Shown: one piece after another, positions 8,011 through 17,374 of the stretch
Numbering within the stretch: position 1 is the first letter of the stretch
How the letters are laid out: the number at the start of each line of letters is the position of its first letter
Origin: Nocardioides alkalitolerans DSM 16699
GTDB taxonomy: Bacteria; Actinomycetota; Actinomycetes; Propionibacteriales; Nocardioidaceae
Direction: 5' to 3'
NCBI RefSeq assembly: GCF_000426525.1
Contig: NZ_AUFN01000010.1
Coordinates: 310,001 to 374,000, forward strand
Length of the DNA: 64,000 nucleotides
Program-made: the position numbers and the translations under genes
Notes under the pieces: model-generated
Seen by the model: the letters and a program-made list of their open reading frames with translations, nothing else
Databases searched by the model: none
Told to the model about the DNA's origin: nothing

Positions 8011-9246
8011 TCAGCCGAGCAGGTCGCGCACGACCCCGTCGGCGAGCAGCCGGCCGGGGCGCGTGAGCACGATGCGACCGTCCGCCACCGGCGCCGGCTC
8101 CACGAGACCGCGCGCGACGAGGTCGGGCACCGCCGCCAGGCCGTCGGCGTCGAGCGCGTCGGTGCCCAGCCCCTCCCGCAGGCGGGTCTCGAGCAGCACG
8201 CGCTCCACGCGCCGCACCTCGTCGTCGAGCACCTCGCGCTCGTGGCCGGGCGAGACCCCGGCGGCCATGCGTTGCGCGTAGGCCGTGGGGTGGCGCACGT
8301 TCCACCACCGCACCCCGCCGACGTGCGAGTGCGCGCCCGGACCGACGCCCCACCAGTCGTCGCTGCGCCAGTAGGCGAGGTTGTGGCGGCAGGCGCTCTC
8401 GGGGCGCCGCGCCCAGTTCGACACCTCGTACCAGCCGAGACCGGCGGCGGCGAGCGCGTCGTCGGTCATCGCGTACTTGTCGGCGAGGTCGTCCTCGTCG
8501 GGGGCGGCCACCTCGCCGCGCCGCACCTGCCGCGCCATGGCGGTGCCGTCCTCGACGATGAGCGAGTACGCCGACACGTGGTCGGGGGCGCAGGCCAGCG
8601 CGGCGTCGAGGGTCGTCCGCCAGTCGTCGGCGCTCTCGCCCGCGGTGCCGTAGATGAGGTCGAGGCTGATCTCCTCGAACCCGGCGGCGCGGGCGTCGGC
8701 GACCACGCCGGGCACGCGCTCCGGGTCGTGGGTGCGGTCGAGCACCTTCAGCACGTGCGGCACCGCCGACTGCATACCGAACGAGATCCGGGTGAAGCCG
8801 CCGGCACGGAGCACGTCGAGGTCCTCGCGGCTCACCGAGTCGGGGTTGGCCTCCGTCGTGACCTCCGCGCCCGGGGCCAGGCCGAACGCGTCGGAGATCG
8901 CCCCCAGGATGCGGGTCAGGTCCTGCGGCGGGAGGAGCGTCGGGGTGCCGCCGCCGAAGAAGACGGTCTCGACCGGCCGACCGACGTCGCCCAGCACCCG
9001 GCGGGCCTGGTGCACCTCGGCGACGGCCGCGTCGGCGTACGTCGTGCGCGAGGCCCCGGCGGGCGCCTCGGGACCCCCGAGCTCGGTGGCCGTGTAGGTG
9101 TTGAAGTCGCAGTAGCCGCAGCGCACCCGGCAGAACGGCACGTGCACGTAGAACCCGAGGGGCCGGGTGCCGAGCGTGCGGAGCGCCTGCTCCGGCAGGG
9201 CTCCGTCGCTGGGGACCGGGTCACCGGGCGGAGGGGCGGAGGGCAC
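8011..9246 (-). CDS. hemW: Radical SAM heme chaperone HemW
   Basis: The 411-residue product carries the radical-SAM cluster motif CxxxCxxC in 'FCRVRCGYCDFNTYT'. It also has the family's 'ETVFFGGGTPTLL', 'EANPDS' and 'ISFGMQSA' motifs and the C-terminal HemN domain. HemW is a heme-binding, SAM-dependent protein thought to insert heme into membrane oxidases; it was long annotated as oxygen-independent coproporphyrinogen oxidase but lacks that activity in studied cases. It is convergent with the DUF4870 gene. The start at 9246 gives a normal family length. The lepA/hemW/hrcA neighbourhood is conserved in actinobacteria. Confidence 0.93.
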   Translation of the reverse strand: MPSAPPPGDPVPSDGALPEQALRTLGTRPLGFYVHVPFCRVRCGYCDFNTYTATELGGPEAPAGASRTTYADAAVAEVHQARRVLGDVGRPVETVFFGGGTPTLLPPQDLTRILGAISDAFGLAPGAEVTTEANPDSVSREDLDVLRAGGFTRISFGMQSAVPHVLKVLDRTHDPERVPGVVADARAAGFEEISLDLIYGTAGESADDWRTTLDAALACAPDHVSAYSLIVEDGTAMARQVRRGEVAAPDEDDLADKYAMTDDALAAAGLGWYEVSNWARRPESACRHNLAYWRSDDWWGVGPGAHSHVGGVRWWNVRHPTAYAQRMAAGVSPGHEREVLDDEVRRVERVLLETRLREGLGTDALDADGLAAVPDLVARGLVEPAPVADGRIVLTRPGRLLADGVVRDLLG

Positions 9247-9270
9247 CGGTGCAGTGTTCCACCCGCACCC

Positions 9271-10200
9271 TCACACGGGCACGTTCAGGGTGGCGGTGTA
9301 GCCCTCGGCCACGGAGCCCGACATGGTCGCCATCTGCAGCGAGTAGCCGTCGGAGAAGACGTTGTCGCTCTCCAGGCTGACCTGGGCGATGTTCGTGATC
9401 GACTGCTCGTAGCCCTCGGCACCCTCGTAGACCGCCATGGCGACCTCCTCCGGGATGGCGAGCTGCGTCGTACGCATCTTGTTGGACGCGTTCGTCGCCT
9501 CGTCGAGGCTCGGGTAGACCTCGAAGTGGATGTGGGGCCAGCGACCCGAGTACGTCGCGGGGAAGATGCTCGTGAACGACACGGAGCCGTCGGACGCCGT
9601 CTCCTGCACGCCGCGGAGGTAGTTCTCGTCGGTGATGCCGTCGGAGTAGAGCGAGTAGTTGCCGTCGCGGTCGCAGTGCCAGAGGTAGATCGCGGCGCCG
9701 GCCAGCGGGGTCACCTCGGTGCCGGTGAGGTCGTAGAGCTTCAGGTCGATCGTGAGGGGCACCCCCTCCGCGACGCCGCTGGCGGACCCGAAGCTCGTCG
9801 TGATGTCGCTGCGCACGATGCCCGACTCGGTGAGCACGTTGACGCCGTTGGAACCGTCGCCGGGGTACGGGCCGGCGGTCTCCTCGGGGATCTCGCCCTC
9901 GGCCACCTCGACGCCGCTGCCCGTGTCGGCCGGCGGCGCTCCACCACCGCCGGGTCCGCCCATGCCTCCGGCGCCGGCAGCCGACCCGGTGGCCGACGAC
10001 GACGCCGTGCCCGAGGCCGTGCCGCTGGAGTCGGTGCCGCACGCGACGAGGGCGGCGGCGCCGAGGCCGCCGAAGAGACCGAGCACGCCGCGCCGGGCCA
10101 TCGTGCGCCCGTGGTGGCCGCTGCGGACGATGCCGGCCAGGTCGTGCTCGAGCCCCTCGCGGTGCTCGTCGTGGTCGTGGCTGTGCTGGATCTCGGGCAC
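9271..10200 (-). CDS. Exported intradiol ring-cleavage dioxygenase-like lipoprotein
   Basis: GTG 10200 (AGGAGCAACCC upstream) gives 309 residues. Residues 34-54 form a Tat signal ('RTMARRGVLGLF') ending in a lipobox 'LVAC' with Cys54. A His-rich extension precedes it and a Ser/Gly/Ala-rich linker follows. The catalytic domain matches extracellular intradiol (protocatechuate/catechol) dioxygenases: 'EETAGPYPGDGS' with one Tyr ligand candidate, 'IYLWHCDRDGNYSLYS', and 'YSGRWPHIHFEVY' supplying a Tyr and the paired His ligands of non-heme iron(III). It would be exported folded with its iron and anchored outside the membrane. The natural substrate is unclear. Confidence 0.87.
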   Translation of the reverse strand: MPEIQHSHDHDEHREGLEHDLAGIVRSGHHGRTMARRGVLGLFGGLGAAALVACGTDSSGTASGTASSSATGSAAGAGGMGGPGGGGAPPADTGSGVEVAEGEIPEETAGPYPGDGSNGVNVLTESGIVRSDITTSFGSASGVAEGVPLTIDLKLYDLTGTEVTPLAGAAIYLWHCDRDGNYSLYSDGITDENYLRGVQETASDGSVSFTSIFPATYSGRWPHIHFEVYPSLDEATNASNKMRTTQLAIPEEVAMAVYEGAEGYEQSITNIAQVSLESDNVFSDGYSLQMATMSGSVAEGYTATLNVPV

Positions 10201-10219
10201 GGGTTGCTCCTGGACGCTC

Positions 10220-10254
10220 GATGGGTGCCGGCGGACCTCCCGCCGACACCCATC
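10220..10254 (-). terminator. Hairpin terminator downstream of acyl-CoA synthetase gene
   Basis: The arms 10220-10234 and 10240-10254 pair over 15 positions around a 5-nt loop. The only non-Watson-Crick pair becomes a G-U wobble in minus-strand RNA, which favours use by transcripts coming from the acyl-CoA synthetase gene. There is no U tract, as is common in high-GC actinobacteria. Confidence 0.6.
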
Positions 10255-10322
10255 TGAGCCTCGCACCCTGTGCGGTTCCTGTGCGGCGACTGTCGTCCTC
10301 GCACGAACCGCTCCACCGGACG

Positions 10323-12146
10323 TCAGCCGGCGTACAGCTCCTCGATCACGCGCTGGTTGTTCGCCTCGACGACGTTGCGCTTGACCTTCATCGACGGCGT
10401 CAGCTCGCCCGACTCGACCGTGAGGTCGTCGCCGAGGATGACGTGCTTCTTAATGGTCTCCCACCGGTTGAGGCGGGCGTTGAGCGTGTCGACGTACCCG
10501 GCGACCAGCTTCCGCATCGCCTCGGAGCGGACGACGTCGCCGTACGACGCGCCCTCCATGCCGTTGTGGGCGGCCCAGTCGGCGACCTGGTCGGGGTCGA
10601 GCGTGATCAGCGCGACGCAGAAGTTGCGGTCGTTGCCGACCACCAGGAACTGGCTGGCGTACGGGCAGATCGCCTTGAACTGCGACTCGATCGCCGACGG
10701 CGCGATGTACTTGCCGCCCGACGTCTTGAAGAGGTCCTTCTTGCGGTCGGTGATGCGCAGGAAGCCGTCGCTGTCGAGCTCGCCGATGTCACCGGTGCGG
10801 AGCCAGCCGTCGTCGGTGAGCGCCTCCGCGGTCTTCTCCGGGAGGTTGTGGTAGCCGTCCATGACGCCCGGGCCCTTGATGAGCACCTCGCCGTCCTCGG
10901 CGATCTTCACCTCGCTGCCCGGAAGGACCGGGCCGACGGTGCCGAACTTGTTCTGCTCCGGGTGGTTGACGAAGGAGCCGGCGGCCGACTCCGTCAGCCC
11001 GTAGCCCTCGAGCACCAGGATGCCCGCGGCGTTGAACCACTCCGCGACCTCGCGGTTGAGGGCCGCGGCGCCCGAGATGAAGAACCGCACCCGGCCACCG
11101 AAGCGGTCGCGCACCTTCGAGAAGACGAGCTTGTCGAAGAGGCCGTGCTGCAGCTTCATGCCGACCGGGATCGACTTGCCCTCGCGCTTGCGGCGGTCGA
11201 CCTCGAGGCCGACGGCGAACGCCTTCTTGAACAGCTTCTCCTTCGCGCCGCCCTCGTTGGCCTGCATCGTCACGATGCGGCTGTAGGCCTTCTCGAAGAT
11301 GCGGGGCGCGGCACCCATGAAGGTGGGCTTCACGACGGAGAGGTTGTCGATGATCTTGTCGACACGACCGTCGACCGCGGTGGCGAAGCCGATGCCGAGC
11401 TGCACGCTCAGCAGCACCTTGCCGAACGAGTGCGCCATCGGGAGCCAGAGGAACTGCAGGTCCTCCTCCGAGAGGATGCCCTGGGCCTTGATGGCCTCGC
11501 CCTCGTAGACCCAGGCGCGGTGGCGCAGGCGCACGCCCTTGGGGCGGCCGGTGGTGCCGGAGGTGTAGATCAGCGTGGCGAGGGCCTCGGGCTCGATGGC
11601 CTCGGAGGTGGTGCGCACGATCTCGGGCTGCTCGGCCAGGAGGGCCTCGCCGAGCTTCGCGAGGTCGTCGAGACCGATGATCCAGTCGCCGTCGGTGGTG
11701 CCGGCGAAGGTGACGACCTTCTCGACCTTCGGCAGCTCGCTGCGGTGCTCGACGAGCTTCGCGATCTGCTCGTCGTCCTCCGCGAACACGACGCGGCACT
11801 CGGAGTCGCTGAGGATGTAGGCCGTGTCGGGGCCGTTGGTGCTCGGGTAGACCGTCGTCGTGGCGCCGCCGGCGGCCATGACGGCGAGGTCGGCGACGAT
11901 CCACTCGTAGCGGGTGGAGGAGGCGATGCCGACGCGGTGCTCGCCCTCGATGCCGAGCGAGAGCAGACCGGCCGCGAGCCGGGTGACCCGGTCACCGACG
12001 GCCTTCCACGTCACCGACTGCCACCCGTCGCCCTGCGGGAAGCGGTAGGCCTCGCGGTCCCCCGACTTCTCCACCCGGTCGAAGAACAGCACCGCGACGT
12101 TGCGGGGCATGTGCTCGAGGAACGACGCGTCATGGTTGACGGGCAT
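10323..12146 (-). CDS. Long-chain fatty-acid--CoA ligase (AMP-binding)
   Basis: From ATG 12146 the product is 607 residues. The AMP-binding signature 'TLIYTSGTTGRPKGVRLRH' is intact, as are 'GYGLTESAAGSF', 'LRTGDIGELDSDGFLRITDRKKDLFKTSGGKYIAPS' and the 600-residue FadD15-like architecture. It activates fatty acids to acyl-CoA via acyl-adenylates in the cytoplasm. A start at 12206 is possible but adds 20 residues with no family match. It reads divergently from the membrane protein at 12617 across a 470-bp gap containing a perfect 36-bp palindrome. Confidence 0.92.
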   Translation of the reverse strand: MPVNHDASFLEHMPRNVAVLFFDRVEKSGDREAYRFPQGDGWQSVTWKAVGDRVTRLAAGLLSLGIEGEHRVGIASSTRYEWIVADLAVMAAGGATTTVYPSTNGPDTAYILSDSECRVVFAEDDEQIAKLVEHRSELPKVEKVVTFAGTTDGDWIIGLDDLAKLGEALLAEQPEIVRTTSEAIEPEALATLIYTSGTTGRPKGVRLRHRAWVYEGEAIKAQGILSEEDLQFLWLPMAHSFGKVLLSVQLGIGFATAVDGRVDKIIDNLSVVKPTFMGAAPRIFEKAYSRIVTMQANEGGAKEKLFKKAFAVGLEVDRRKREGKSIPVGMKLQHGLFDKLVFSKVRDRFGGRVRFFISGAAALNREVAEWFNAAGILVLEGYGLTESAAGSFVNHPEQNKFGTVGPVLPGSEVKIAEDGEVLIKGPGVMDGYHNLPEKTAEALTDDGWLRTGDIGELDSDGFLRITDRKKDLFKTSGGKYIAPSAIESQFKAICPYASQFLVVGNDRNFCVALITLDPDQVADWAAHNGMEGASYGDVVRSEAMRKLVAGYVDTLNARLNRWETIKKHVILGDDLTVESGELTPSMKVKRNVVEANNQRVIEELYAG

Positions 12147-12463
12147 GCGACTACCTGCTTTCTCGCCGCGATCCACGTCGCGACGACCCTCGGGACTTGA
12201 GGACAAAACCTAGAGGAGCGGGCTACCGATCGGTAGAGAATCGCGGCCACTGGTGTCGCCCAGACCACATCCGGGCCTCCTGACCCGACGTTTCGTGGGG
12301 TCTACTCCCCATGGGACGACCCACGACCCAGGAAGTCTCCGCCGACGGCGACCTTGACGCCGTACGAGCCCGGGCGAAGTGTGGACGGACGCCGCCCGGT
12401 CGGACATCGGGGTCCGCCAGGGGTCGGCGCGACCCCAGGAGCCTCCGTGCTACCGAGGGCGCG

Positions 12464-12499
12464 GCGGCGGTTTATCCGCTCGAGCGGATAAACCGCCGC
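12464..12499. promoter_or_regulatory. Perfect 36-bp palindrome in a divergent intergenic region
   Basis: Eighteen consecutive bases on each side of 12481/12482 are complementary; the core reads TTTATCCGCTCGAGCGGATA. It lies between the divergent acyl-CoA synthetase (12146) and the membrane protein (12617) genes. Such an unbroken palindrome could be an operator for a dimeric regulator or a cruciform/hairpin element. There is no loop, so it is not an ordinary terminator. The rest of the 12147-12616 gap shows no gene. Confidence 0.75.
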
Positions 12500-12572
12500 T
12501 TTGCGACCGACATTCAGGGCGCTGAGCACCAGGAACGTGCACAGAGTCCGCCCCGATCCACCACTCCCCGAA

Positions 12573-12596
12573 CTTTCTACTTGCACAAGCGGAAAG
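12573..12596 (+). promoter_or_regulatory. Putative operator upstream of membrane protein/regulator pair
   Basis: Nine of twelve base pairs are symmetric about 12584/12585 (CTTTC..CTTG..CAAG..GAAAG). The site ends 20 bp upstream of the ATG at 12617. The second gene of the operon encodes a small winged-helix regulator, so an autoregulatory site is the simplest reading. Confidence 0.45.
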
Positions 12597-12616
12597 CGAG
12601 TCGTACGGTTTCCACC

Positions 12617-13186
12617 ATGGAAAGCAATGACGAGCAGTTCTCGGACCTGCCGGTCACGCCGTCCGGCGCCACCCACCGCACGCCCGCCGCCGACCCCCTG
12701 ACGCAGGCCGGTCCCGGGACGCCGACCGATCCCCGCCAGCAGCTCCGTGAGCTCGAGCGCGCCGAGGCGGCGCCGTACGTCGACTACCCGCCCACCCCGT
12801 GGTGGAACTACCCTGCGGTCGGCTTCTGGACGGCCGCGTACGCCGGCACCTTCGCCTGGTGGACCCTGGCCGACGGCAACCCGATCGTCGTGTGCGCGGT
12901 GATGATCGGCCTCAGCGCGCTCGTGGGCGCCTACATGGGGTGGTACCAGCGCTACCACGGCGCGCCGCCGTCACTGCGGGGCCGCAAGCCGCGGGAGATC
13001 CGCCGCGCCTACGCCCAGTACTTCGTGGGCGTCCTCGTGCTCGTCGGCCTGATCGTGCTGGCCGGCTGGCTCCTCGGGGCCGTGGCCGCGACCGTCACCG
13101 CGTTCCTCGGCGCCATGGGCGGGTTCTGGATCTACGAACGGGCCTACGCCCGGGCCGCCGCCGCGACGAAGGCGCGGCTCGCGTGA
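12617..13186 (+). CDS. Small membrane protein paired with winged-helix regulator
   Basis: ATG 12617 gives 189 residues: an acidic, Pro/Thr-rich cytoplasmic N-terminus of about 65 residues, then four hydrophobic segments in two pairs (around 'YPAVGFWTAAYAGTFAWWTL', 'IVVCAVMIGLSALVGAYMGW', 'YFVGVLVLVGLIVLAGWLLG' and 'AATVTAFLGAMGGFWIYE') with a basic loop 'LRGRKPREIRRAY' between them. I do not recognise a named family with certainty. The stop overlaps the next start as GTGA, so the two are translationally coupled. Genes of this kind next to a small HTH regulator are common in actinobacteria, with no known function. Confidence 0.8.
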   Translation: MESNDEQFSDLPVTPSGATHRTPAADPLTQAGPGTPTDPRQQLRELERAEAAPYVDYPPTPWWNYPAVGFWTAAYAGTFAWWTLADGNPIVVCAVMIGLSALVGAYMGWYQRYHGAPPSLRGRKPREIRRAYAQYFVGVLVLVGLIVLAGWLLGAVAATVTAFLGAMGGFWIYERAYARAAAATKARLA

Positions 13187-13473
13187 GCCTGGCCGACCTC
13201 GACCCGGTCATCCACGCCCCGAAGCGGCTCGCCGCGATGGCCGTGCTGACCGGGTCGGACACGGTGTCCTTCCAGTTCCTCAAGGAGCACCTCGCCCTCG
13301 CCGACTCCGACCTCTCCAAGCAGATGTCGGCCCTCGAGGCCGCGGGCTACGTGGCCAGCAGCAAGTCCGGTCGCGGGCGCGGCAGCAGCACGACGTACCG
13401 GCTGACCCGCGCCGGCCGCAAGGCCTACCGCACCCACCGCGACGCCCTGCGCGCGCTGCTCGGCGACGACTGA
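13183..13473 (+). CDS. Winged-helix transcriptional regulator (HTH_34/MarR-like)
   Basis: GTG 13183 gives a 96-residue winged-helix protein: 'LDPVIHAPKRLAAMAVL', recognition helix region 'LALADSDLSKQMSALEAAGYV', wing 'SKSGRGRGSSTTYRLTRAGRKAYR'. This matches the compact single-domain HTH_34 group. It should bind DNA as a dimer; the imperfect palindrome at 12573 and the perfect palindrome at 12464 are candidate targets. Start and stop overlap with the upstream membrane protein gene (GTGA). Confidence 0.88.
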   Translation: MSLADLDPVIHAPKRLAAMAVLTGSDTVSFQFLKEHLALADSDLSKQMSALEAAGYVASSKSGRGRGSSTTYRLTRAGRKAYRTHRDALRALLGDD

Positions 13474-13478
13474 CGGCC

Positions 13479-14423
13479 CTACTCCTGGACCGCCTTGGCG
13501 ATCGTGATGCAGCGGGTGACGTGCTCGCGTTCCTCCGCGTCCAGCGCCCGGGAGCCGCGGCGGGCGTCCTCGACCGACCAGTGGGCGTTGAGCACGCTGC
13601 GCACCACCACCCAGGCGCGGGCGCGGTCCTCGTCGAGACCGGCACCGTCGACCAGGGCGAAGAACCGCTGGCGGACCCCCTCGCGCACCGAGCCGTGGCC
13701 GTAGAGCTCGTCCCAGCGGTTGCGAAGCATCGGCTCGAGCTCGTAGGCGCGCTCCCCCGCCTTCGGCTGCGGGTCGATCACCAGCCACGGCTCGCGGTCC
13801 GCCGCCAGCACGTTCTCGTAGTGGAGGTCGTGGTGCACGAGCACGTCGCGCTCCGACCGGGGCGCGGTGAGGTCCCGGGCCAGTGCCACCGTCTGGTCGA
13901 CGAGCCGCCGCGGGATCGGAAGATCGTGACCGGACGCCACCATCGCGGCGACCCACTCCTCGACGTACGACGCCACGGTGCGCAGCTGCGGCGGTGCGGG
14001 CACGTCGAGGGCGCCGTACAGGCCGGCGACGACCTCGCAGGCGTCGAGGTCCCACAGCGTGGTGAGGTCGGTGGCCTCGAGCCGCTCCAGCAGCAGGGAG
14101 CGTCGCCGCGGGTCGGCCCGCAGCAGGCGTACGGCGCCGCGGCCGCCCCAGTGCTGGAGGGCCAGCGCCTCGTGCTCGGTCTCGTCGGTGCCGTCGTACG
14201 CGATCTTCAGCATCGCCGGCCCGGCGTCCTCGGCGACGACGGGGAGCACCAGCGAGCCGGCGCCGTGCTGCGACGGGCCGACGACCCGCAGCGACCACTC
14301 CTCCAGCAGCCCGGTCGCCCGTGCGGGGAGCGCGTCGAGCCAGGCTCCCCACCCCGCGCCCAGCCGCCGCTGCGCCTCGAGCTCGACCGGCACCTCGATG
14401 CGCGGTGGTCCGGGGGTGCTCAC
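13479..14423 (-). CDS. APH(6)/hydroxyurea phosphotransferase-like kinase
   Basis: The 314-residue product has the APH-type kinase fold. The catalytic loop 'VLVHHDLHYENVLAADREPWLVIDPQP' carries the Brenner motif HxDxxxxN and the metal-binding Asp. 'PAMLKIAYDGTDETEHEALAL' supplies the nucleotide-binding Lys. The pattern 'IDPQPKAGERAYELEPMLRNRW' fits the APH(6)/hydroxyurea group. Resistance to streptomycin-type drugs is possible, but many chromosomal members have unknown substrates. It converges with the regulator gene, 5 bp apart. Confidence 0.82.
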   Translation of the reverse strand: MSTPGPPRIEVPVELEAQRRLGAGWGAWLDALPARATGLLEEWSLRVVGPSQHGAGSLVLPVVAEDAGPAMLKIAYDGTDETEHEALALQHWGGRGAVRLLRADPRRRSLLLERLEATDLTTLWDLDACEVVAGLYGALDVPAPPQLRTVASYVEEWVAAMVASGHDLPIPRRLVDQTVALARDLTAPRSERDVLVHHDLHYENVLAADREPWLVIDPQPKAGERAYELEPMLRNRWDELYGHGSVREGVRQRFFALVDGAGLDEDRARAWVVVRSVLNAHWSVEDARRGSRALDAEEREHVTRCITIAKAVQE

Positions 14424-14441
14424 GGGCGGGTCACCGCCGAC

Positions 14442-15362
14442 TCAGAGGTCGGCCGGGTCGGAGTTGCCGCCGCACACGACGACGGCGACCCGCTCGTCCG
14501 GTGCGGGCACGTAGGCGCCGGAGAGCAGCGCCGCCATCGCGGCGGCCCCGCCCGGCTCGGCGAGCAGACGCGTCTCGCGCCACAGCCAGCGTCGGGCCTC
14601 GACGACGTCGGCCCCGTCGACGAGCACCGAGGTGGCGTCGCGCAGCGCGGCGAAGCCGATGGCCCCGATGCGGGAGGCCCCGAGGGAGTCGGCGGCCACG
14701 CCCGAGGGCGCGACGTCGACGGGAGCACCGGCGGCGAGCGCCTCGTGCAGGGTCGGGCAGCCGGTCGGCTCGACGGCGACCACCCGGGTGGACGTGCCGG
14801 CGAACCAGGCGGCCACCCCGCCCGCGAGACCGCCGCCGCCGACCGCGACGACGACCGTGTCGAGGTCCGGCAGGTCCTGCTCCAGCTCGACCGCGAGCGT
14901 GCCCTGGCCCGTGACGGTGCCGGGGGCGTCGTACGCGTGCAGCGCCAGGCTGCCGGGAGCGCCGGCCACGTCGAGGCTCGCGGCGTACGCCTCGGCGAAC
15001 GTGGCGCCGACGAGGTGCACCTGAGCGCCCAGGGCGCGGAGCCCGTCGACCTTCACGACCGGCGCGGAGACGGGCACGAAGATCTCCGCGGGGATGCCGA
15101 GGCTGCGACCCACGTGCGCGACCGCGAGCCCGTGGTTGCCGCCCGACGCGGCGACGAGCCGCTCGGGGCGGGCGGGCGCGGCGAGCACCGTGGTGAACGC
15201 ACCCCGCGGCTTGAACGACCCCGCGTGCTGCAGGAGCTCGAGCTTGAGGTGGGTGCGCGACCCGGCGCCGTACCCGATCTCGACGACCGGGGTACGGCGC
15301 ACGTGGGGCGCGATCGCGACGGCCGCGCGGGCGATGTCGTCGCGCGACGGCACCGCGGTCAC
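14442..15362 (-). CDS. PLP-dependent threonine/serine dehydratase-like protein
   Basis: GTG 15362 gives 306 residues. The PLP Lys lies in '[10 protein letters not shown]', the substrate-binding loop is '[13 protein letters not shown]', and the phosphate-binding glycine loop is '[16 protein letters not shown]'. There is no C-terminal ACT domain, so it resembles catabolic (TdcB-like) or threo-3-hydroxyaspartate/serine dehydratases rather than biosynthetic IlvA. The product would be a 2-oxoacid plus ammonia. The start overlaps the lepA stop by GTGA, so it is probably co-expressed with lepA. The substrate is not certain. Confidence 0.87.
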   Translation of the reverse strand: MTAVPSRDDIARAAVAIAPHVRRTPVVEIGYGAGSRTHLKLELLQHAGSFKPRGAFTTVLAAPARPERLVAASGGNHGLAVAHVGRSLGIPAEIFVPVSAPVVKVDGLRALGAQVHLVGATFAEAYAASLDVAGAPGSLALHAYDAPGTVTGQGTLAVELEQDLPDLDTVVVAVGGGGLAGGVAAWFAGTSTRVVAVEPTGCPTLHEALAAGAPVDVAPSGVAADSLGASRIGAIGFAALRDATSVLVDGADVVEARRWLWRETRLLAEPGGAAAMAALLSGAYVPAPDERVAVVVCGGNSDPADL

Positions 15363-17239
15363 TTCTTGGGCTTCTCCGCCGTCGGGGAGTTCGAGAGCGC
15401 GGCGATGAAGGCCTCCTGGGGCACCTCGACCCGGCCGACCATCTTCATGCGCTTCTTGCCCTCCTTCTGCTTCTCGAGCAGCTTGCGCTTGCGGCTGATG
15501 TCGCCGCCGTAGCACTTGGCGAGAACGTCCTTGCGGATGGCGCGGATGTTCTCGCGGGCGATCACGCGCGCCCCGATGGCCGCCTGGATCGGGACCTCGA
15601 ACTGCTGGCGCGGGATGAGGTCCTTCAGCTTGCCGGCGAGCATCACGCCGTACCCGTAGGACGCGTCCTTGTGGACGATCGCGCTGAACGCGTCGACCGG
15701 CTCACCCTGGAGCAGGATGTCGACCTTCACGAGGTCGGCCGCCTGGTCGCCGGTGAACTCGTAGTCGAGCGAGGCGTAGCCCTTGGTGCGCGACTTCAGC
15801 TGGTCGAAGAAGTCGAAGACGATCTCCGCCATCGGGAGCGTGTAGCGCATCTCGACACGGTCCTCGGAGAGGTAGTCCATGCCGCCGAGCGTGCCGCGCT
15901 TGGCCTGGCACAGCTCCATGATCGTGCCGATGTAGTCGGACGGGCTGAGGATCGTCGCCTTCACGACCGGCTCGCGCACCTCGGCGATCTTGCCGTCGGG
16001 GTACTCGCTCGGGTTGGTGACGGTGAAGACCTTGCCGTCCTCCATCTCGACCTCGTAGACCACGTTCGGCGCGGTGGAGATGAGGTCGAGGTTGAACTCG
16101 CGCTCGAGGCGGTCGCGGGTGATCTCCATGTGGAGGAGGCCGAGGAAACCGCAGCGGAAGCCGAAGCCGAGCGCGCCCGAGGTCTCCGGCTCGTAGGCCA
16201 GGGCGGCGTCGTTGAGCTGCAGCTTGTCGAGCGCGTCGCGCAGCGTGGGGTAGTCGTCGCCGTCGATCGGGTAGAGCCCCGCGAACACCATCGGGTTCGG
16301 GTGGTCGTAGCCGCCGAGGGCCTCGGTCGCCCCGCCGTGCTGGCTGGTGACCGTGTCGCCGACGCGGGACTGCCGCACGTCCTTCACGCCCGTGATGAGG
16401 TAGCCGACCTCGCCGACGCCGATCTCGCCGGACTTCACCGGCTCCGGGCTGATCACGCCCACCTCGAGCATCTCGTGGACGGCGCCCGTCGACATCATCT
16501 TGATGCGGTCGCGGTGCTTGAGCGAGCCGTCGACCACGCGCACGTAGGTGACCACGCCGCGGTAGGTGTCGTAGACGGAGTCGAAGATCAGCGCGCGCGG
16601 CGGGGCGTCGGGATCGCCGACCGGCGCGGGCGTCTTCGCGACGATCTCGTTGAGCACGGCCTCGACGCCGACGCCGGTCTTGGCGCTGATGCGCAGCACC
16701 TCGTCGGGCTCGCAGCCGACGAGACCGGCGAGCTCCGCGGCGTACTTCTCCGGCTGGGCGTTCGGGAGGTCGATCTTGTTGAGCACCGGGACGATGTCGA
16801 GGTCGGCGGCCATCGCGAGGTAGAGGTTCGCGAGCGTCTGCGCCTCGATGCCCTGGGCGGCGTCGACGAGCAGGATCGCGGCCTCGCAGGCCTCGAGCGA
16901 GCGGGAGACCTCGTAGGTGAAGTCGACGTGGCCCGGGGTGTCGATCATGTTAAGCACGTAGGTGCCCGGCGCGGCGCCGGCCTCGTTGCCCGCCTCGACC
17001 GTCCACGGCATGCGCACGGCCTGCGACTTGATGGTGATGCCGCGCTCGCGCTCGATGTCCATGCGGTCGAGGTACTGCGCCCGCGCGGCGCGCGCGTCGA
17101 CGACGCCCGTCAGCTGCAGCATGCGGTCGGCCAGCGTCGACTTGCCGTGGTCGATGTGGGCGATGATGCAGAAGTTGCGGACGATCGAGGCGTCGGTGCG
17201 CCCCGGCTGGGGGATCTCGGCAGCGGGAGTGGCAGGCAC
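15359..17239 (-). CDS. lepA: Elongation factor 4 (LepA)
   Basis: The start chosen is GTG 17239 (626 residues, normal for the family). The G1 motif is 'AHIDHGKS', G3 is 'DTPGH', G4 is 'NKID' and G5 is in 'ISAKTGVG'. The LepA-specific C-terminal domain ends with '[24 protein letters not shown]'. LepA is a ribosomal GTPase linked to 30S biogenesis and back-translocation. The frame is open for a further 375 codons upstream, but that part runs antisense across the next gene and has no family match. The lepA stop overlaps the following dehydratase start. Confidence 0.97.
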   Translation of the reverse strand: MPATPAAEIPQPGRTDASIVRNFCIIAHIDHGKSTLADRMLQLTGVVDARAARAQYLDRMDIERERGITIKSQAVRMPWTVEAGNEAGAAPGTYVLNMIDTPGHVDFTYEVSRSLEACEAAILLVDAAQGIEAQTLANLYLAMAADLDIVPVLNKIDLPNAQPEKYAAELAGLVGCEPDEVLRISAKTGVGVEAVLNEIVAKTPAPVGDPDAPPRALIFDSVYDTYRGVVTYVRVVDGSLKHRDRIKMMSTGAVHEMLEVGVISPEPVKSGEIGVGEVGYLITGVKDVRQSRVGDTVTSQHGGATEALGGYDHPNPMVFAGLYPIDGDDYPTLRDALDKLQLNDAALAYEPETSGALGFGFRCGFLGLLHMEITRDRLEREFNLDLISTAPNVVYEVEMEDGKVFTVTNPSEYPDGKIAEVREPVVKATILSPSDYIGTIMELCQAKRGTLGGMDYLSEDRVEMRYTLPMAEIVFDFFDQLKSRTKGYASLDYEFTGDQAADLVKVDILLQGEPVDAFSAIVHKDASYGYGVMLAGKLKDLIPRQQFEVPIQAAIGARVIARENIRAIRKDVLAKCYGGDISRKRKLLEKQKEGKKRMKMVGRVEVPQEAFIAALSNSPTAEKPKK

Positions 17240-17374
17240 GGGTTCTCGGATCGTCTCTCTCGCGGGGGTCGGTGCGCGTGTCGAGCACGGGGCAGGACAC
17301 TTCCGACGATTGTCCCATCCACGTGGCGAGGCCCGAAATGACGGCCCGCACGGAGGCCGCGGCACTCGGGCAGG

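Noticed and set aside
15671..17341. 556-codon open frame on the plus strand within lepA
   Set aside because: It is the antisense shadow of lepA with no family motif.
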